From JAICNR01 sp035699465 (GTDB lineage: Bacteria > Gemmatimonadota > Gemmatimonadetes > JACCXV01 > JAHWKZ01): a stretch of 15,692 nucleotides of DNA. Positions 12,576 through 15,692 of this stretch are shown piece after piece; the first letter of the stretch is position 1; every line of letters starts with the position of its first letter. A model generated the notes under the pieces. It was not told where the DNA came from and did no database searches. It saw nothing but the letters and a program-made list of their open reading frames with translations. The DNA lies in assembly GCA_035699465.1 (NCBI GenBank), contig DASSPT010000158.1, positions 1-15,692 on the forward strand, written 5' to 3'. Position numbers and translations under genes: made by a program.

Positions 12576-12997
12576 TGGGATCGGGTCGGAAGTGTGAAAG
12601 CGTCGACGAGTATATCGCCGAGTTTCCGGCCGACGTTCAGCAGATCCTGACGAAGATCCGAAGCACGATCCGGGAGTCGGCGCCGAATGCGGGGGAAAAG
12701 ATCGCGTACGGGATCCCGACCTTCACTCTGAACGGCAACCTCGTGCACTTCGCCGCCTTCAAGAACCACGTCGGCTTCTATCCCGACCCCAGCGGGATCG
12801 AGGCGTTCGCGCGGGAGCTTTCCCCGTATGAGAACGCGAAGGGATCCGTGCAGTTCCCGCTGGGCCGGCCGATCCCCTACGACCTGATCAGTCGAATCGT
12901 AAGGTTCCGGGTCCAGGAGAACCAGGGGAAAGCGGGAGCCCCCGAAGCGAAGAAGCCCGTGGCGAGGAGCAAGCGAACGGCGAGGGAGGCGGGATAG
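12575..12997 (+). CDS. DUF1801 (YdhG-like) domain protein
   Basis: A 140-residue cytoplasmic protein of the DUF1801 family. The pattern is clear: VDEYIAEFPADVQQILTKIR (10-29), EKIAYGIPTFTLNGNLVHFA (41-60), HVGFYPDP (65-72) and SVQFPLGRPIPYDLISRIVR (91-110). Bacillus relatives (YdhG/Fra) have been described as frataxin-like iron chaperones; whether that applies here is unknown. The C-terminal 25 residues are Lys/Arg-rich and unlike the fold. The start GTG shares one base with the stop of the vWA-like gene, with GAGGAGG only 4 bases upstream, so it is probably coupled. It ends 3 bases from the end of the convergent phospholipase gene; no hairpin terminator is visible between them. Confidence 0.85.
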   Translation: MGSGRKCESVDEYIAEFPADVQQILTKIRSTIRESAPNAGEKIAYGIPTFTLNGNLVHFAAFKNHVGFYPDPSGIEAFARELSPYENAKGSVQFPLGRPIPYDLISRIVRFRVQENQGKAGAPEAKKPVARSKRTAREAG

Positions 12998-13000
12998 CCG

Positions 13001-14053
13001 TCAACTCGCGGCGGGCAATGCGCGGCCGTGCGTGAATCCCCCCCAGAAGTCTCGCGCGTCGCGGGATTCGAACCATGCGGGCAGGCCGTTGGCCGATACG
13101 GGCGGCTGAGGCCGGCCCGGGTCGGGGAAGTAGACGGCGGCCAGGACGGACAGCTCGTTTCGCGGGATCGGCTGCGCCGCGAGGATGCGGCCCGCCTCGC
13201 CCGAGAACGCCGCTGTGATCGGCGCCGCCGCCAGCTCGCGGCCGGCCACGCGACGCGCCTCGCGGAACGACTGCCGCCTCAGCTTCTTGGCGAGCGCGAG
13301 CCGCTCACTGCCCGTGGGATCGAGTCTCTGCGAAAGGCTGGCGGCGCCGCGTCTGAGGAAGTCCACCACGTAGCCGATCGTGAAGTCTCCATAGTCGGCG
13401 ACGTCCGAATCGGATAGCTCCCAGCGTGAGCTGTCGGCCATCTTGATCCACAGGTTGTGCCACCGCTCCTGGTTCGAGAGGTGGACGAGCTGCTGGAAGA
13501 TCCGCTTGTTCGTCTGGAACGAGAAGAAGGCCTGCGTGAGGACGACCTCGAGGAGCTCGTCCTCATCGGCATGGTCCATCGTCACGACTTCACGCGCCAG
13601 CTTCAGGAATCTGTCGTCGAGCGCCGCATCGAAGCGATACTCCCAGTACGTGTGACCCAGGTTGCTGCTCAGCGGGGTCGAGACCAGGAGTCGCGGGACG
13701 AAGGTATTGTGAGCGATCGTGTCGGCGGCCAGGTGACTGAGATAACCGAGCGCGAACGCCTGCAGACGCGGGGTCTCCGCCCGGTCCAGGATCTCGTAGG
13801 CGACGCTCCAGTTGTGGCAATGACGGCTGTAGTGGACGTACCGCTTGGCGAGCGTTATGTCGGCCGACAGGCTGCCGTACAGATAGGAATAGGGATGCGC
13901 GATGAGGATCTCGCGCGCGATAAGCGGAAAGATCTGCAGATTGCCGAGCACCTGGCTGGAGAGCCAGGCGTGCGTTGTGGGGCCCCAGGCCCAGAGCGAA
14001 TCGGGCGTGGCCAGAACGAGCAGCGCCGCGACCGCGAGCGCGACCAGCGCCAT
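13001..14053 (-). CDS. Secreted zinc-dependent phospholipase C-like protein
   Basis: A 350-residue exported protein of the zinc-dependent phospholipase C/S1-P1 nuclease-like fold (PF00882 pattern). A signal peptide (1-20; LVALAVAALLVLA) should expose a Trp near the mature N-terminus (WAWG, 21-24), as in known enzymes where the N-terminal residue binds zinc. Candidate zinc ligands follow in order: His28, Asp65, His78/His80 (RHCHNW), His107 and Asp111 and His115 in GYLSHLAADTIAH (103-115), and His134/Glu138 in HTYWEYRFD. The C-terminal third is of unknown type. Substrate is uncertain: many relatives in environmental bacteria are uncharacterised. The start ATG is 2 bases after the stop of the YtxH-like gene, and no other in-frame start has a signal peptide. 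Confidence 0.82.
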   Translation of the reverse strand: MALVALAVAALLVLATPDSLWAWGPTTHAWLSSQVLGNLQIFPLIAREILIAHPYSYLYGSLSADITLAKRYVHYSRHCHNWSVAYEILDRAETPRLQAFALGYLSHLAADTIAHNTFVPRLLVSTPLSSNLGHTYWEYRFDAALDDRFLKLAREVVTMDHADEDELLEVVLTQAFFSFQTNKRIFQQLVHLSNQERWHNLWIKMADSSRWELSDSDVADYGDFTIGYVVDFLRRGAASLSQRLDPTGSERLALAKKLRRQSFREARRVAGRELAAAPITAAFSGEAGRILAAQPIPRNELSVLAAVYFPDPGRPQPPVSANGLPAWFESRDARDFWGGFTHGRALPAAS

Positions 14054-14055
14054 GC

Positions 14056-14418
14056 CTAGCGGAACAGCCCCTTCTTCTTCTTTCCGATCCTCTTCTCTAC
14101 CTTCTCGATCTCGTCCTGCACGGCGCTGCGGATCGACTGGATACCCTCCTCGACGACCTCGGCGATCCCCGAGGACCAGTCTTCCACCATCTCTCCGGCA
14201 TCCTCCAGCCAGTCCCCGCCGGTCTCCTTCAGGGTCTCGCTGGCCTCGTCGAGTCTCTTTCCGGCCTGCTTCTTCCACTTCTTCGACTTCTTGCCCAGCT
14301 CCTTGCGCGTCTTCTCCCCCGTTTGGGGCGCGATGAAAAGCGCCATTCCGGCGCCGAAAAGAGCGCCGAGCGAGAACGCGATCATGAAGTCCGCCAGGCC
14401 GGCATCTCGTGCAGCCAT
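14056..14418 (-). CDS. YtxH-like membrane-anchored protein
   Basis: A 120-residue protein with one N-terminal membrane helix (about 10-30; FMIAFSLGALFGAGMALFIA) and the family hallmark APQTGEKTRKEL (30-41). A long, charged, probably coiled-coil helical tail follows. YtxH proteins are linked to envelope or general stress in Bacillus; a specific role is not known. The ATG at 14418 is chosen because GGAGGAG lies 5 bases upstream. An ATG at 14475, one base after the stop of the upstream DUF948-like gene, would add 19 acidic residues and cannot be excluded. It sits between a DUF948-like gene and the phospholipase gene on the same strand. Confidence 0.82.
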   Translation of the reverse strand: MAARDAGLADFMIAFSLGALFGAGMALFIAPQTGEKTRKELGKKSKKWKKQAGKRLDEASETLKETGGDWLEDAGEMVEDWSSGIAEVVEEGIQSIRSAVQDEIEKVEKRIGKKKKGLFR

Positions 14419-14423
14419 CGTAT

Positions 14424-14430
14424 CTCCTCC
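14424..14430 (-). promoter_or_regulatory. Ribosome binding site deciding the YtxH-like start
   Basis: GGAGGAG lies 5 bases before the ATG at 14418 and is much stronger than the GAGG about 12 bases before the alternative ATG at 14475. It lies inside the 57-base stretch that the longer reading would translate. Confidence 0.5.
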
Positions 14431-14476
14431 GGTGTCGCCGTCCGATGCGGCTTCCGCTTCGAATTCGGCATTCATA

Positions 14477-14866
14477 CTAGAAGAACCTCGAGATCGTCTT
14501 GCGAGCGGTCGTCAACGCCGCCACGGATCGCAGGAGGGGTCGCTCGACCTGTTCCTGCACGACTTCCATCAGCGCCGCGAAATCGTCGACTCTGCCACTT
14601 ACGTTCTCGATCGACGCGCCCACCCGCTCGGCCTCCCGGCGGGCGGTGGCGGTCATCTCCTGGATGTCGCTCGCCACTTCCTGGGCCTTGAACAGGATGG
14701 GGTCCGCCTTGACTCGCACCTCGTCGATCGTGCCCTGGACTCGCCGGATGGTGCGCTTGACGTCCAGCGCGACCGGTATGCCGACGAAGAGCATCACCAG
14801 CGTCAGGACCAGGAAGAACGACGCGATGATCCACAGCGCGATCGTGGCCCAGGTCATGGTGTCCAT
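14477..14866 (-). CDS. DUF948-like membrane-anchored helical protein
   Basis: A 129-residue protein with one membrane helix at the N-terminus (about 6-34; ATIALWIIASFFLVLTLVML) followed by a long helical region (about 37-125). That region has regular heptad-like hydrophobics, as in IDEVRVKADPILFKAQEVASD-type DUF948 sequences. It has no Cys and no catalytic-looking residues, and a scaffold or stress role is only inferred. The ATG at 14866 has GGAGG upstream; the ATG at 14857 is a weaker choice. It begins 34 bases after the nadE stop and is followed one base later by a possible start of the YtxH-like gene, so all are probably co-transcribed. DUF948 and YtxH proteins commonly occur side by side. 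Confidence 0.78.
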   Translation of the reverse strand: MDTMTWATIALWIIASFFLVLTLVMLFVGIPVALDVKRTIRRVQGTIDEVRVKADPILFKAQEVASDIQEMTATARREAERVGASIENVSGRVDDFAALMEVVQEQVERPLLRSVAALTTARKTISRFF

Positions 14867-14900
14867 CAGATCCCCTCCCCCCTCGAGGTTCCGTGGCCGA

Positions 14901-15692
14901 TCAGGCCGGTCCGCGCCACGCGCGCGGATGCAGGAAATCGTGACCCACGGTTCGCGTGGTCAACTTGGGAATCCACGGCAAGCGGCGCTTGAACGCGTTT
15001 CGCCGCACACGGTCCAGGACGCGCGCGACCGTGTCCCCGTCGATCCCCGGGCCGGTTATCTCCTCCGGCCGTCGCCTGCCTTCAAGGTAAGCGTACAGGA
15101 CGAGATCCGCCTGACCGTAGGTGAACCCCAGCTCGCCTTCGTCCGTCTGCCCGTCCCAGAGCTCGGCGGACGGTGTGCGCTCGACCACGGCCTCCGGCAG
15201 CCCTACCGCGCGCGCGAGATCCAGGACCTGGGTCTTGTACACGTCGCCGAGCGGCCAGCAGTCGGCCGCCATGTCGCCCCACAACGTGGTGTACCCCAGC
15301 GCGATCTCGCTCTTGTTGCTCGTTCCGAGAACGAGCGCGTCGAGCGCAGCGGCCCGGTCGTAGAGGATCGCCATGCGTAACCGGGAAGCGAAGTTCCCGC
15401 GGCGCGCGGCCTCGGGTCCGGCCAGCGGTGCGCCGTCGAGGAGGGCGCCGACGGGGACGACCGCGAGCTCGATCCCGAGGTGATCCGCGACGTCGCGCGC
15501 GATCCGCTCGCTCGCTGTCGCGCTTTCCGTGGCCGGCAGGTGGAAGGCGTGCACGGAGGCCGGACCCGACGCGCGGACCGCGATGGCGGCGGCGAGCGCG
15601 CTGTCCACGCCGCCCGAAAGCCCGACCACGAACCCGCTTCGACCGGCGTCGTCGAGCGTCTGGCTGAGCGACAGGGCCAGCGCGCGAACGGC
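14901..15692 (-). CDS. nadE: NH3-dependent NAD+ synthetase, 5' end off the window
   Basis: Converts nicotinate adenine dinucleotide to NAD+ with ATP and ammonia, the last step of NAD synthesis. The 263 visible residues include the PP-loop SGGVDS (fragment residues 26-31), LGTSNKSE, the GDMAADCWPLGDVYKTQV segment, and TPSAELWDGQTDEGELGF. These are diagnostic of the ammonia-using (NadE) domain. The reading frame is open to the window edge, with 21 codons before the first GTG at 15629, so the real start and perhaps a short N-terminal helix lie outside. Whether a glutaminase domain is fused upstream cannot be seen; the C-terminal part resembles the short single-domain form. It is upstream of DUF948-like, YtxH-like and phospholipase genes on the same strand. 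Confidence 0.94.
   Translation of the reverse strand, partial: AVRALALSLSQTLDDAGRSGFVVGLSGGVDSALAAAIAVRASGPASVHAFHLPATESATASERIARDVADHLGIELAVVPVGALLDGAPLAGPEAARRGNFASRLRMAILYDRAAALDALVLGTSNKSEIALGYTTLWGDMAADCWPLGDVYKTQVLDLARAVGLPEAVVERTPSAELWDGQTDEGELGFTYGQADLVLYAYLEGRRRPEEITGPGIDGDTVARVLDRVRRNAFKRRLPWIPKLTTRTVGHDFLHPRAWRGPA

Noticed and set aside
12980..13020. Possible terminator between the convergent DUF1801 and phospholipase genes
   Set aside because: Only a 4-base GCCG/CGGC stem is visible and there is no T-run on either strand.
1..15692. A defence island, CRISPR array or mobile element
   Set aside because: No direct-repeat array, transposase, integrase, restriction or toxin-antitoxin gene is present; genes are mostly housekeeping or ordinary accessory families.

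Overview
The window is GC-rich bacterial chromosomal DNA with about fifteen densely packed genes. Many genes are joined by 4-base start/stop overlaps. No rRNA, tRNA, CRISPR array, insertion sequence, prophage gene or attachment site is visible. Codon use looks uniform. Secreted proteins with Sec-type signals, a PadR/HAAS-RDD pair, DUF4440 and cyclase-TolB-TPR proteins suggest a soil or sediment bacterium of the Gemmatimonadota, Acidobacteriota or Eisenbacteria kind. There is no marker gene to settle this, so the placement is inference.

Layout. (1) Positions 1-3832, minus strand: a Ppx/GppA phosphatase with an HD domain, two thymidylate-kinase-like proteins (the second with Arg in place of the P-loop Lys), and a PPK2 polyphosphate kinase cut by the window edge. 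Together they look like a polyphosphate/nucleotide-phosphate module. (2) Positions 3961-9663, plus strand: gatC, gatA and gatB, the tRNA-dependent Asp/Glu amidotransferase. Between gatA and gatB sit a class III adenylate cyclase-TM-TolB-TPR gene and a secreted DUF4440 gene, tightly coupled to the gat genes. (3) Positions 9669-12997, plus strand: a secreted beta-sandwich protein, a PadR repressor with a HAAS-RDD membrane protein, and a secreted von Willebrand-like protein with a DUF1801 protein. Each of these three units starts with a sigma70-like promoter with an exactly 17-base spacer. The padR promoter carries a 19-base palindrome over its -10 box. (4) Positions 13001-15692, minus strand: nadE (5' end off the window), a DUF948-like protein, a YtxH-like protein and a zinc-dependent phospholipase C-like secreted protein.

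The housekeeping functions are clear: NAD synthesis, Asn/Gln-tRNA amidation, and polyphosphate and nucleotide metabolism. The least ordinary points are the signalling genes inside the gatCAB cluster, a G10 tract exactly between the two halves of the cyclase protein, the paired thymidylate-kinase-like genes beside PPK2 and Ppx, and the autoregulatory-looking padR promoter. There is no gene-free stretch longer than 300 bases. The largest gap, 3833-3960, separates divergent genes and holds a short inverted repeat.
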